DNA of 64,000 nucleotides from Contendibacter sp031732755 (GCA_031732755.1 JAVMKI010000071.1:12553-76552); one strand, 5' to 3'; shown: positions 27,424 through 37,383, counted from the first letter of the stretch. Translations and numbers: made by a program. Notes: a model not told the origin generated them from the sequence alone.

Positions 27424-29994
27424 TTGGACAACCTCGACCAGCACACGCCGATGATGCGGCAGTATCTGCGTATCAAGGCCCAGCATCCCGGCATCCTGCT
27501 GTTCTACCGGATGGGGGATTTCTACGAGCTGTTTTACGACGACGCCCGCCGCGCCGCCGAGTTGCTCAACATCACCCTGACGACGCGCGGCCAGTCTGCC
27601 GGCGCGCCGATCCCGATGGCCGGCGTGCCGTTCCACGCTGTCGAGAACTACCTCGCCCGGCTGGTGAAACTCGGCCTGTCGGTGGCGATTTGCGAGCAAC
27701 TGGGCGATCCCGCCCTTAGCAAGGGGCCGGTGGAGCGGCGGGTGACCCGAATCGTCACGCCCGGCACCCTGACCGACGAAGCGTTGCTGGACGAGCGCCG
27801 CGACAATCTGCTGCTGGCCCTGCATCAAGCCAAACTCATTTACGGGCTGGCTCATCTGGATCTGAGTGGCGGCCGGTTCACGATCATGCAGGTTCACGGG
27901 CAAACGGCGTTACTCAACGAATTGGAGCGGCTCAGACCGGCGGAACTGCTGATCAGCGAGGATTGCGACCCGCCCGAAGCCTGGCGCCAGCATCCCGGCC
28001 TGCGCCGACAGGCGCCATGGCATTTTGACCGCGACAGCGCCACCCGCGCCCTGTGCGCTCAGTTCGGGGTGCGCAACTTGGATGGCTTCGGTTGCGCCGA
28101 CCAGCCGGTTGCGGTGGCCGCCGCTGGCTGTCTGCTGCAATATGTCAAGGATACCCAGCGTAGCGCCCTGCCGCATCTGACCGGACTGCGGGTCGAGCGC
28201 CACGAGGATAGCGTCATTCTGGACCCGGCCAGCCGCCGCAATCTGGAACTGGAACACAGCCTGAGCGGCCACCACGAGCACACCCTGACTGGGATTCTCG
28301 ACCGCTGCGTGACGCCGATGGGTGGCCGGTTGCTGCGACGCTGGCTACATCGGCCGTTGCGAGATCGGATCGTCCTCGGCCAGCGTCAGGACAGCCTGCG
28401 GCGCCTGCTGGACAATGGCGGTTACGAGTATCTGCGCGGTCTGCTGCGCGGAACCGGCGACGTGGAGCGGATTCTGGCGCGGGTGGCGCTGAAATCGGCC
28501 CGGCCGCGCGATCTGGTCGCACTGGCCGACGCACTGGCTCGCCTGCCCGGCGTGCAACAGTTTCTCGGCCTGCTGGATGCCAGCCTGCTGCAAGACCTTA
28601 CCCACCGCGCCGGAACGCATCCCGATGTTTGCGACCTGCTGAATCGGGCGATCATTCCCAACCCACCACAGATTTTGCGCGATGGCGGAGTGATTGCGCC
28701 GGGCTACGATGCTGAACTCGACGAGTTGCGCGGCCTCGGCGAACGCGCCGATCAGTATCTGGTGGAACTGGAAACGCGGGAGCGCCAACGCACCGGCATC
28801 ACCAATCTCAAGCTCGGTTTCAACCGGGTGCATGGTTACTACATCGAGGTAACCCGCGCCCAGTCGCGGGCGGTGCCGGCCGATTATCTGCGCCGCCAGA
28901 CCCTCAAGGGCGCGGAACGCTACATCACCCCGGAATTACAGGAGTTCGAGCATAAGGTGTTGCACGCGCAGGATCGGGCGCTGGCGCGGGAAAAAGCCCT
29001 GTACGACGCCCTGCTGGACCATCTGATCGTCCGGCTACCCACGTTGCAGGCCAGCGCCGCCGCGCTGGCGGAACTGGACACGCTGGCCAATCTGGCTGAA
29101 CGGGCCGCCGCCTTGCGCTGGAATCCACCGGAACTGTCCGCCGCGCCGGGGCTTGAGATCAAGGCCGGCCGTCATCCGGTGGTCGAACAGGCGCTGGAGG
29201 AAGCTTTCACCCCCAACGACCTGATGCTGGAACCCGAACGGCGGCGGATGCTGATTGTCACCGGCCCGAACGCCGGCGGCAAATCCACCCTGATGCGCCA
29301 AACCGCTCTGATCGCGTTGCTGGCCCATGTGGGCAGCTTCGTTCCGGCGGAGCGGGCGGTGATCGGGCCGCTTGACCGTATCTTCACCCGCATCGGCGCG
29401 TCCGACGATCTGGCCGGGGGCCGCTCCACCTTCATGGTGGAAATGAGCGAGGCCGCCAACATCCTGCACAACGCCACTTCGCATAGTCTGGTTTTGATCG
29501 ACGAGATCGGGCGCGGCACCAGCACTTTCGACGGGTTGGCGCTGGCCTGGGCCTGCGCTGCGCATCTGGCCGGCACGGTACGCGCTTTCACCCTGTTTGC
29601 CACCCACTACTTTGAATTAACCCGGTTGCCGGACGAGCAATCCGGCATCGCCAACGTCCATCTTGATGCCGTGGAGCATGGCGATACGCTCGTCTTCCTG
29701 CATCGGGTCCAGGACGGGCCGGCCAGCCGCAGCTACGGCTTGCAAGTAGCGGCTCTGGCTGGCGTACCGCCCGTGGTGATCCAGCAGGCTCGCCAACGCT
29801 TGCGATTGCTGGAGCGGCGGATGCTGCGGCGGGAATGGCCAGGACGGACCACCGCGCCAACCCCGCAACTGGCGCTGTTCGGCGAAGCCACGCATCCGGT
29901 CGTCGCCGCGCTGGCGGAACTCGACCCCGATGCCCTGACCTCGGAACAGGCGCTGACCGCATTGAAGCGGCTTAAAATGCTCCACGGTTCCTGA
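27424..29994 (+). CDS. mutS: DNA mismatch repair protein MutS
   Basis: 856 residues from a TTG start at 27424, which gives MDNLDQHTPMMRQYLRIK in register with E. coli MutS; the ATG at 27451 would cut into this conserved start. The mismatch-reading Phe33-Tyr-Glu35 lies in GDFYELFYDD, and Walker A GPNAGGKSTLMRQ near residue 616 is followed by LIDEIGRGTSTFDG (Walker B). The C-terminal helix-turn-helix and LTSEQALTALKRLK tail are complete. MutS recognises mispairs and recruits MutL. A GAGG motif lies 10 nt before the TTG. Confidence 0.96.
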   Translation: MDNLDQHTPMMRQYLRIKAQHPGILLFYRMGDFYELFYDDARRAAELLNITLTTRGQSAGAPIPMAGVPFHAVENYLARLVKLGLSVAICEQLGDPALSKGPVERRVTRIVTPGTLTDEALLDERRDNLLLALHQAKLIYGLAHLDLSGGRFTIMQVHGQTALLNELERLRPAELLISEDCDPPEAWRQHPGLRRQAPWHFDRDSATRALCAQFGVRNLDGFGCADQPVAVAAAGCLLQYVKDTQRSALPHLTGLRVERHEDSVILDPASRRNLELEHSLSGHHEHTLTGILDRCVTPMGGRLLRRWLHRPLRDRIVLGQRQDSLRRLLDNGGYEYLRGLLRGTGDVERILARVALKSARPRDLVALADALARLPGVQQFLGLLDASLLQDLTHRAGTHPDVCDLLNRAIIPNPPQILRDGGVIAPGYDAELDELRGLGERADQYLVELETRERQRTGITNLKLGFNRVHGYYIEVTRAQSRAVPADYLRRQTLKGAERYITPELQEFEHKVLHAQDRALAREKALYDALLDHLIVRLPTLQASAAALAELDTLANLAERAAALRWNPPELSAAPGLEIKAGRHPVVEQALEEAFTPNDLMLEPERRRMLIVTGPNAGGKSTLMRQTALIALLAHVGSFVPAERAVIGPLDRIFTRIGASDDLAGGRSTFMVEMSEAANILHNATSHSLVLIDEIGRGTSTFDGLALAWACAAHLAGTVRAFTLFATHYFELTRLPDEQSGIANVHLDAVEHGDTLVFLHRVQDGPASRSYGLQVAALAGVPPVVIQQARQRLRLLERRMLRREWPGRTTAPTPQLALFGEATHPVVAALAELDPDALTSEQALTALKRLKMLHGS

Positions 29995-30030
29995 TATGAA
30001 TGTGAGTGGTTTCAACATCCAGGGCACGGC

Positions 30031-30917
30031 ATGCGTGACACCATTCCCCTAACGCTCGCCGCCATCCTGATCGCCGGAATCGGTGCGCAATGGCTGGCTT
30101 GGTGGCTACGGCTGCTAGCCATCCTGCCGCTGCTGGCGATCGGCCTGATCGCCGGGCCCATGACGGGTTGGCTCGACCCCGACGCGCTGTTTGGTCACCT
30201 GTTGTTTCCAATGGTTTCGCTTGGAGTGGCGATCATCCTGTTCGAGGGCGCGCTGACTTTTGCGGCTGGCGGAAATCCATGGACAGGCGCGAATGGCTAC
30301 CCGACTATCTGCACCGGGTAGCCAGCCTGGCATTGGTCTTGGGCGTGTTCACCCTGTCCAACGCCCTCGCCGCCGAATCCGGCCTCCTGGCGGTGACGGC
30401 CATGGGCTTGCGGTTGGCCAATAGCCGCGATCTGGTCATCCAGGATATCCTCGATTTCAAGGAAACCCTGACCTTACTGCTGATCTCGGTGCTCTTCATC
30501 GTGCTGGCGGCCCGTATCGAGAGGGCATTCGCCGGCATGGGCTGGGATGCGGTGGGCGTGCTGTTCGCCGTTCTGTGCGTCGCGCGTCCCGCTGCGGTCT
30601 GGCTGGCCACGGTTGGTTCGGATCTGGACTGGCGGCGAAAAGCGGTGCTGGCCTGGATCGCCCCGCGCGGCATCGTGGCGGCGGCGGTATCCGCCATCTT
30701 CGCCCTACATTACGCCATTCGCGCCACAACGCTGACCGCCAACTTCGACTTTGCCGCCTTCCGCGCAAAGTGGGATGACCGGGCCATTCCCCTGTTTGCA
30801 CTCGATCCCAAGGGGATACTCCGAGTATTCTCGACGAGGGAATTGCCGCAACCATCCCCCGGCTGGACCCTCATCAGCTTGATGCCACCGGCGGACACCG
30901 GCGATAGCCACCGTTAA
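30031..30917 (+). pseudogene. Broken Na+/H+ antiporter (CPA1-like)
   Basis: Two pieces of one transporter lie in different frames. 30031-30285 encodes the N terminus (MRDTIPLTLAAILIAGIGAQ to VSLGVAIILFEGALT, about 80 residues). From about 30280 the frame shifts, and the +3 frame encodes a later part (DYLHRVASLALVLGVFTLSNAL, ESGLLAVTAMGLRLAN, DFKETLTLLLISVLFIVL, WIAPRGIVAAAVSAIFAL). Roughly 130 residues of membrane core expected between the pieces are missing. A second junction after SAIFAL joins directly to a C-terminal cytoplasmic-type tail (FDFAAFRAKWDDRAIPLFALDPKG). The gene therefore carries at least two internal deletions and a frameshift and cannot make a transporter. Confidence 0.8.
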
Positions 30918-30942
30918 TGTTGACGCGAGTAACGCAATCAAG

Positions 30943-32235
30943 ATGACGACTCAATCCGGCAAGCGAACGGTCACCCCTCCTCGGTCTGCCGCCCGGTGGC
31001 TGCGCCGACTCGCCAGCGGCTGGCTGGGCGCGCTGGCGCTGGGCGCGCTGGTGCTGGGCGCGCCCGCCGTGACCGCTACCACTTTCGCCAACCTGGCCCA
31101 GGAAGCCTTTGAGCGTTCTCGGTTCCCCTAGGATCCGGCTTCTCCCGCACCGGTGGTGGAAATCGATCCTCCAGAGGGCGGCGACGCCCTAGGACTTGAT
31201 TTCGTCGAGTATGGCAACCTGATGGGAAAACTGCTCCACGACGACTCCGTTTGGTGGCTGCGGGCTAAACCACGCGGCAATTTCGAGAAGGATCCGCTGG
31301 AAATCTGGATGTACCAGTCGACCAGCGAGAGCCATATCCTGGCGACCTATCGCATGGAGGATTTCGATTACGCGCACCCCGAAATCCAGCCGCCGTTACC
31401 CGATCTCCTCCCCGCCGCCGCTCGCTATTTGAGCGCCGTGGATATCGGTTTCCAGCGCGGCAACCCGAAAAGCTGGCCGCAAATTCTCCATCTGGGCGGC
31501 AACGGCTACGGTCGGTTGACTGGCTTTCCTCCACTGGAGTTTGGTACGTCGTTCCGATTGGGCGTGCACAACGTGGGTCAGTCGAGCGAAGATTTCGTCA
31601 AGCTCCGCAAACTGTATTTCCGGCCCCTCAACGAACGGGCCTTCCGGCTGTTGGGGCTGGTGGATTGCGAGGCTTATGCGGCGGCGCTGGTGGCCACGCT
31701 GCAACCGGGCGTTGCCAGCACCCTGCGGGTCACCCTGAATATCTTCCTGCGCAAGCCGCTGCGGGTAACCGACGAACCGAGCTTGGGCCCCCTGGGTCTG
31801 AGCTCGATGTTCTGGAAGGACCACCGCGCCACGCCGGACGATGCGGAGGATGAAGCGCACGATGCCGACCGGTTTATCGTTTGGTATCCGGATGGCCGGC
31901 GGCGCGAACGACCACTCGCCATCCCATCCAATCCAGACGATCCGCCGCTGCTGGCCGATTTCGGCGAAGTGGCCGATTTTGCATTGGTCCAGTCCGGTCG
32001 CAACGCTGCTCACTACCGCCGTTACGCACCAGTGGGCTACGCCAACCGGGTATCACTACTGGTTTCCGACATCGCCAGCAGCTTACCCTACACCGTGGGG
32101 TTGTGGCAGGCCTACACCGATTACGAAGGCGCGGACAACATCGCGGTCTTCGTTCGCTTCAGTCAGGACGCCGATACGCCCACCTCAATCGATGACGGCA
32201 TCGTCTTTTCCTACACCCTGACGGCCTATCGCTGA
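30943..32235 (+). pseudogene. OpgG/OpgD-like glucan biosynthesis gene with in-frame amber codon
   Basis: One reading frame of 430 codons is interrupted only by TAG at 31129-31131. Codons 1-62 give a basic start and hydrophobic export signal (LGALALGALVLGAPAVTA) plus TTFANLAQEAFERSRF. After the stop, 367 residues continue without frameshift (a GTG at 31153 could restart) and resemble MdoG/OpgG: LRVTLNIFLRKPL, LGLSSMFWKDHRA, EAHDADRFIVWYPDGRR. OpgG and OpgD shape periplasmic beta-glucans. The family match is moderate, as the protein is divergent and shorter than the usual 500 or so residues. A single point mutation or sequencing error could explain the stop; adjacency to another broken gene favours true decay. 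Confidence 0.6.
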
Positions 32236-32323
32236 ACCCAGGTCCAGCCCCGGTACTTGATCGCTCGATGATCTTGGTTCCTGTATTGCTGATCGAGCAA
32301 GCGACCGAAGTGTCAGCAGAAAA

Positions 32324-32516
32324 TAATACCAAACACTACTAAAAAAACACTTTATATAATAGCCTGATCCATACCGATTTTTTGAAGGGCATTGCGGATA
32401 AAACCCCTGGTTGTTAGTGAGAAAAAGCAGGCTTTTGGCTTCGACGAGAACAGTTCTTTCAGCGTCGATTTCAAGGAATCAAAATCGGGAAAAACTCGAT
32501 TGGCGATTTCATCCTT
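32324..32516 (-). mobile_element. Remnant of an IS630-like insertion sequence (3' end)
   Basis: On the minus strand 32352-32516 encodes about 55 residues ending in TAA, with RVFPDFDSLKSTLKELF and SLTTRGFIRNALQKIGMD, which resemble the C terminus of IS630-family transposases. Directly after the stop comes a terminal-repeat-like AGTAGTGTTTGGTATTA (32324-32340), close to the ends of the adjacent 118-bp element. The frame is cut at its 5' side exactly where that element starts. The family assignment is from pattern recognition and is moderate. Confidence 0.5.
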
Positions 32517-32633
32517 TATACCAAACGCTTATTGAATTCTTCATTATGCGCGAGCGGATATGGTAAAATATCAATAATAAACAATATGTTGTCGCCTAAA
32601 GCAACCAATGGTTTTCAGAAGCGTTTGGTATAA
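32516..32633. mobile_element. 118-bp MITE-like element with perfect 15-bp terminal inverted repeats
   Basis: TTATACCAAACGCTT (32516-32530) and its exact complement AAGCGTTTGGTATAA (32619-32633) bound an AT-rich non-coding core. If the repeats are counted from TACC, both ends are flanked by TA, the target duplicated by IS630/Tc1-mariner transposases. The similar end at 32324-32340 suggests that one transposase served both. Confidence 0.65.
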
Positions 32634-32795
32634 TGATGTACTCCAAATAACGTTGCTTAGTAATTTTCATTCAGCTATATCAGAAAATTGAGTTTATAAA
32701 ACTATAAGCGAAAGTCCTGACTAGATATTGTGGCCTCCACGGGATATCTCATTGAGCCTAAAATATTCGGGTTAGGAACGGGAATTGCCGAGACC

Positions 32796-33242
32796 TCACA
32801 GCAATCCACCAGTAAAAATGTGTGGCAGATCCAGGATGGGAATCAACTGATCATCCTGCTTGAAACAGGAAATTGTCAGGTTTCGCCAATTACCGGGTCG
32901 TTTCGGTAACGCGCTGGCCTGATCGTCGGTCACGCGGGTTCGCGTGGGGATGTCGGCCAGCAACAACGCGCCATACTTGGGGTCTGCACCCGACCATGGC
33001 TGATAGGCGAACACCCCGGCCAGTGCCCGCAGACGGTACACGGCTTGTCCTCGCAGCCAGGCCGCCAAATCCATCGCCGGCAGCACGGTATCGTTCCAGA
33101 TCAACACTTGGCGGCAATAGAACGGGCTATACGGAACATCCAGCAAGGTCGGTGTCTCGATCAAATGCACCATCTCCCGCTCGCCCACCGCAGCCAGCAG
33201 TTGATGATCCAGCGCCAGAATCCAGGCGACGCCTTCAGACAT
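32796..33242 (-). CDS. CheW-like protein of the Pil-Chp operon (last gene)
   Basis: 148 residues, a single CheW-like fold: a beta-rich protein with MVHLIETPTLLDVPYSPFYCRQVLIWNDTVLPAMDLAAWL in the CheW coupling-surface region and a C-terminal LIPILDLPHIF strand. The CheW-like match is divergent, comparable to ChpC at the end of the Pseudomonas chp operon. It probably couples receptors or the ChpA kinase. Its start overlaps the preceding CheW-like gene by 8 bp. Confidence 0.7.
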   Translation of the reverse strand: MSEGVAWILALDHQLLAAVGEREMVHLIETPTLLDVPYSPFYCRQVLIWNDTVLPAMDLAAWLRGQAVYRLRALAGVFAYQPWSGADPKYGALLLADIPTRTRVTDDQASALPKRPGNWRNLTISCFKQDDQLIPILDLPHIFTGGLL

Positions 33243-33711
33243 CAGCGTTCTCCAGGTGGGCGGCGATCAAGGCCGCCAAACGCTCGGTGGTGGTCACGCA
33301 ACCCAGCCCCTCCTCCAGCAGGACCAACGCCTGAACGGGTGAATCCGGTAACGCCATGCAGGCCGGCAACGCCAGCAGGCGGGGCGATTCCGTTGAAGCT
33401 TCAACCCGGTCGCAAACCAGACCGAAACGATCCGCGCCGTTATCCAACAACGCGCAGGCCCGACGACCATCCGGTATGTACGACAGAATCTCCAACTCAT
33501 CGGACAAGCAGTACACCGGCCACCACGCATTATCGAACGCCACAGCCCCGATGCTGCGTGGAATCCGCACCTCGCGGTCGATATCCAGGAACGATTCCAG
33601 CGACTGAATCTCCACTTGCGGCAGGAGCCAGTGGCGCCCATCCAGGATCAGCGCGGCGAACGCCCGGACCGTCCGAAGGTCGTTCCATGCTGGTTGCGTG
33701 GGCGCGTTCAT
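33235..33711 (-). CDS. CheW-domain protein following chpA
   Basis: 158 residues with a CheW fold (ALILDGRHWLLPQVEIQSLESF, then AWWPVYCLSDEL and RFGLVCDRVEA). The start overlaps the chpA stop by 4 bp (ATGA), so it is translationally coupled to the kinase. In the Pseudomonas operon this position holds the methylesterase ChpB. Here there is no CheB domain, only another coupling module. Divergent; exact role unknown. Confidence 0.72.
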   Translation of the reverse strand: MNAPTQPAWNDLRTVRAFAALILDGRHWLLPQVEIQSLESFLDIDREVRIPRSIGAVAFDNAWWPVYCLSDELEILSYIPDGRRACALLDNGADRFGLVCDRVEASTESPRLLALPACMALPDSPVQALVLLEEGLGCVTTTERLAALIAAHLENADV

Positions 33712-36700
33712 GCAGGCTGCAACAGTCGGTGGATATGCCCTAGCAGTTCGTCCTCCACGAACGGCTTAGTCAGATAAACATTGACTCCCGTCGTCTCGGC
33801 TTCGCGTCGATGTTTCTCGGTGGCGCGCGAGGTGATCATGATGACGGGCAACGCATGGGTCGCTTGATTGGCCCGCAAGTGCGCGGTCAATTCCAGACCG
33901 TTCATGCGCGGCATCTCCAGATCGGCCAACACCAGGTCCGGGAGCTTGCTCTTGATCATCTCAATTGCCTCCAGACCATCGCGGGCGGTACGCACCTCGA
34001 AACCGGCATCCTGGGCGAATTGCGCCAGGGAACGGCGGGCGCTAAGCGAGTCGTCCACCGCCAGCACGAAGGGACGGGACGGAGCAGGCACGGCGGGCGC
34101 CGCCGCGCGAGTGGGGCGAACGGGTTGGCCAATAGCCGGAGCTCGCAGGAGTTCCGGTAAATCCAACACCGGCACGACACTACCATCGCCCAGAATGGTA
34201 GCTCCCACAATCCCGTTGAGCTTGGGCAGATACTGACTCAGAGGCTTAACCACCAGATCGCGGCTAGCGACGATTTCTTGCGTCAGCACCGCGCAAACAT
34301 TGCCGGTCTCTTCCCGCACCAGCAACACCGGCGGCGCGGCGCGGCAGCGCGCGCGGTGATCCGGCGGCAGGTTGAGCAGTTCGTCCAGGGAGGTCAATTC
34401 GTAGATCTCGTCGCCCATCTGATAGGTGGCGCGGTTGCCTAGTCTTCGGATGGCGCCAACACCGGAATACAGGATCTGCTCGATGCCACGATCAGACACG
34501 GCCACCATCTGCTCACGCAGGCGCGCCAGCAACGCATGGGTGGAGATCAGAGTGACGGGCAGCCGCAATTCCATCAGGCAACCCCGACCGGCTTGAGTCT
34601 GGATGTGCAACGAACCCTTCATGTCCAGCAAGCGGCCATGGACCATCGCCATGCCGATGCCGCGTCCCGAGGTCTGGGTGGCTGCGCCACGGGTGGAAAA
34701 GCCCGGCAACAAAATCAACCGAGCCAGCTCCTCATCCGTCAGCGGCTGGTCGGCGGCGATCAGACCGCGTTCCGTGGCCGTCCGACGAATCGCCGCCAAG
34801 TCCAGCCCAGCGCCGTCGTCCTGGCAGCGAATGACGATGTTGTTACCCTCGCGCCCGAAGCTCAGTTCGATTCGCCCGACCGGCCGCTTGCCCAAGCGCT
34901 GGCGTTCGGCGGGTGGTTCGATCCCGTGATCCACCGCGTTACGCAGGATGTGCATCAGTGGATCGACCAGGTTATTCAAGACATTGCTGTCCATCAGCGT
35001 GCCCGTGCCACGCATCGTCAATTCCACCTCCTTGTCCACCAGTCGACAGGTCTGCCGCACGCTGCGCTGCAAACGCGGCGCGATCGTCTGGATCGACACC
35101 ATGCGGGTGCGCAGCACCGCTTCCTGATTGTCCCGGTGCAAGCGGTTCTGATCCACCAGCAAAGCATCCAGCGCTGTCAGGTTTTCCCCGATGGCGCGGC
35201 CCAACTCGCTGGCATCGGTAACGGCTTCCACCAGGCGATGGGTGACCGTATTGAGTTCGTTGTACTGTTCCAGCTCCAACGGATCGAAATCGCCGCGTTG
35301 CATGGACCTGGACAGCGGCGACGACACATTGCGGATATCCACCAGTTGCTCCAATTCGGCGGTCAGTTGCTGGAACAAGCGGTTTTGCCCCATCACTGCC
35401 CGGGTCTGGGCGACCGTCTTACGAATCCGCTCCTGGACCTGACTGGTGAGGATGATGCTCTCGCCCACCAGGCGCAACAGATCATCCACCAGGTGCGCGG
35501 GAACGCGCAGGGTCGCCTCGGGTGGCGCGGCGACCACGGGCGGCGGCGCGGGGTCAGGCGTCTCGGCGGGTTGGAGATGATCAGCAGTCGCCGGTGGAAT
35601 TTCATCGCCCACCGGAATCCCGAGCTGATCGATCCGGTTCGCCCAATCCAACACCTCCTGCAACACGGTTACGACTTGTGGTGGGGGCGCGCTCATACCG
35701 AGCAACGCCTCGCTCATGGTCTCCAGACAGTCGGCGGCGTTCAACAGGGCTTCGGCCAGCGGCCGGTTGGGCAACGCCCCATGCTTGGCGAGCGCCTGTA
35801 AGATGTCTTCGATATGGTGGGTCAGTACGGCGATGCCGCGCACGCCAACGGTGTTACCAGCGCCTTTCAGGGTGTGGGCGATGCGTCGCGCGATATCCAC
35901 ATCCTCAAGCTGGCCACCGCCCACGACCAAGCGCTGGATAGCGGCGGAAAATTCCGCAGCCTGATAGGGCAACTCCTGCAACAGGCCGTCCAGCAATTCC
36001 TGCTGGACATCGGCGGGTAGCGCCAGCGACACGTCCTCGGGCAGCGCCTGGCGGGGTCTGGCTTGCGCTTCGGCTTCCTCGGTGACCAGCTTCGACGCGA
36101 CCAGTCGTTCAACGAGCAGAGTCGCGTCTTCCACCGCCAGCGGTTGCGGCCAGCAAGGCTCTTGCAGATGGTCGACCAGGGTTTTGCAAACGGCGCGGTC
36201 GTCCAGGGCGCGCAGATAGTTGAGCGCCAATGCCGGCCAAACTTCCACCACCCGCCGCTGTTCTACCTGGAGAGGGCCATCCTGGACGGCCAGAATGCCC
36301 AGATTGGTCTGCAAGCAGACGCAAATCTGTTGTAGTCCGGTCAAACCTACAGATGCCGCAGCATCTCCCAGGCGTTCCAGATGCTCGGCATAACCGGATA
36401 GGGCATCGACCCGGGCGGTGGGCGTGCTATCGACGGCCATGGCCAGGGTCAAAATTTCGTCGGCACTCGCAGCGATTTGGGCAATCTCCGCACACAGAAT
36501 GCCAATCAATTCCTGATGCCCATCACTGGTTCCAGCCATGGCTGCGGCGGGTTCCGCGTTCTCGTCCTCGGCGGCGGGTTCCGGCTCTTCCGGCTCAGCC
36601 GTCATTTCCGTTTCTTCGATCACCGTGTCGGATTCCACCACTTCCGTTTCGGCCGCCGTGTCGGATTTCAGCATTTCCGTTTCAGCCGCTGCGGCGGATT

Positions 36701-37319
36701 CCATCGCTTCCGCTTCAATCACCGTTTCCGCAGAGACTTCCGATTCTTCCTTGACACTTCCAGCGATCTGGTCCGCTATCACCGCTACCGACGCAGCCAC
36801 TACCTTAGACTCCGCTGAGTCCGACAACGCGATGGGTTCTGCCTCGGCGATCCTTTCAGCTTGCGCTTCCAGCTCGATCACCGTTTCCACCACAGTTTCA
36901 GTCGGCGTTTCGCCGACCAACAAAGCGTGCAATGCTTTTGCTTCTTCCACCGCCAGGGGCGCGCGCCAAACCGGGCTGGACAAATGGGCGATCAGCGGTT
37001 CGCTCGCCGCCGGGTCGTCCAGAGCGCCCAGATAGTCGATGGCGAGAATCGGCCACTCCTCCAGTCGCTCTCGCTCGCCGTCGCCCAGACGCCAGTCGTC
37101 GATGTCCAACCAATCCGCCAGCCGACCGTGAAACAGCCGGCAAACCTTTTGCAACCCCATAAGACCGGCATCATCCGCCGCCAGACCGATCTGCCCCACT
37201 TGCTCGGCGTAACAGCGAACGCCTTCGCCTGTTCTTCCCTCATCCAGCAGTTCCAGAAAGCCGAGCAATTTGGCGACTTGGGTTTCCAGCGCCGCGACCT
37301 GTTCTTCGGACACGAGCAT
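33708..37319 (-). CDS. ChpA/PilL-type hybrid CheA histidine kinase
   Basis: 1203 residues. Two homologous N-terminal modules (about 1-130 and 270-400, sharing ALDDxA and PLAVExA motifs) look like Hpt-derived repeats that lack a phosphorylatable His. They are separated by a Glu/Ala/Thr-rich low-complexity linker (about 140-260). A canonical Hpt follows with His482 in AHTLKGAGN, then a dimerisation domain (about 640-720), HATPase (N box LRNAVDHG with Asn794; GRGIGMAMV), a CheW domain (about 905-1045) and a C-terminal receiver with Asp1133 in LADLEMPRMNG. This matches the multi-Hpt plus REC layout of ChpA, which controls type IV pilus retraction and cAMP in Pseudomonas. It has fewer Hpt domains than ChpA. 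Confidence 0.93.
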   Translation of the reverse strand: MLVSEEQVAALETQVAKLLGFLELLDEGRTGEGVRCYAEQVGQIGLAADDAGLMGLQKVCRLFHGRLADWLDIDDWRLGDGERERLEEWPILAIDYLGALDDPAASEPLIAHLSSPVWRAPLAVEEAKALHALLVGETPTETVVETVIELEAQAERIAEAEPIALSDSAESKVVAASVAVIADQIAGSVKEESEVSAETVIEAEAMESAAAAETEMLKSDTAAETEVVESDTVIEETEMTAEPEEPEPAAEDENAEPAAAMAGTSDGHQELIGILCAEIAQIAASADEILTLAMAVDSTPTARVDALSGYAEHLERLGDAAASVGLTGLQQICVCLQTNLGILAVQDGPLQVEQRRVVEVWPALALNYLRALDDRAVCKTLVDHLQEPCWPQPLAVEDATLLVERLVASKLVTEEAEAQARPRQALPEDVSLALPADVQQELLDGLLQELPYQAAEFSAAIQRLVVGGGQLEDVDIARRIAHTLKGAGNTVGVRGIAVLTHHIEDILQALAKHGALPNRPLAEALLNAADCLETMSEALLGMSAPPPQVVTVLQEVLDWANRIDQLGIPVGDEIPPATADHLQPAETPDPAPPPVVAAPPEATLRVPAHLVDDLLRLVGESIILTSQVQERIRKTVAQTRAVMGQNRLFQQLTAELEQLVDIRNVSSPLSRSMQRGDFDPLELEQYNELNTVTHRLVEAVTDASELGRAIGENLTALDALLVDQNRLHRDNQEAVLRTRMVSIQTIAPRLQRSVRQTCRLVDKEVELTMRGTGTLMDSNVLNNLVDPLMHILRNAVDHGIEPPAERQRLGKRPVGRIELSFGREGNNIVIRCQDDGAGLDLAAIRRTATERGLIAADQPLTDEELARLILLPGFSTRGAATQTSGRGIGMAMVHGRLLDMKGSLHIQTQAGRGCLMELRLPVTLISTHALLARLREQMVAVSDRGIEQILYSGVGAIRRLGNRATYQMGDEIYELTSLDELLNLPPDHRARCRAAPPVLLVREETGNVCAVLTQEIVASRDLVVKPLSQYLPKLNGIVGATILGDGSVVPVLDLPELLRAPAIGQPVRPTRAAAPAVPAPSRPFVLAVDDSLSARRSLAQFAQDAGFEVRTARDGLEAIEMIKSKLPDLVLADLEMPRMNGLELTAHLRANQATHALPVIMITSRATEKHRREAETTGVNVYLTKPFVEDELLGHIHRLLQPA

Positions 37320-37383
37320 GGCAGCTAAACCCCTCTCGCGGGTAACGGCAATCCTGTGGAGGTTATGGGTAGGTGCATCCCAC

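Larger units (their letters stand above)
32236..32795. other. Gene-free AT-rich segment with mobile-element debris
   Basis: 560 bp between the OpgG-like pseudogene and the chemosensory operon, clearly AT-richer than its surroundings. It holds an IS630-like transposase tail (32352-32516) and a 118-bp inverted-repeat element (32516-32633). 32640-32795 shows nothing recognisable; this is downstream of the last CheW-like gene on the minus strand. Confidence 0.7.
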
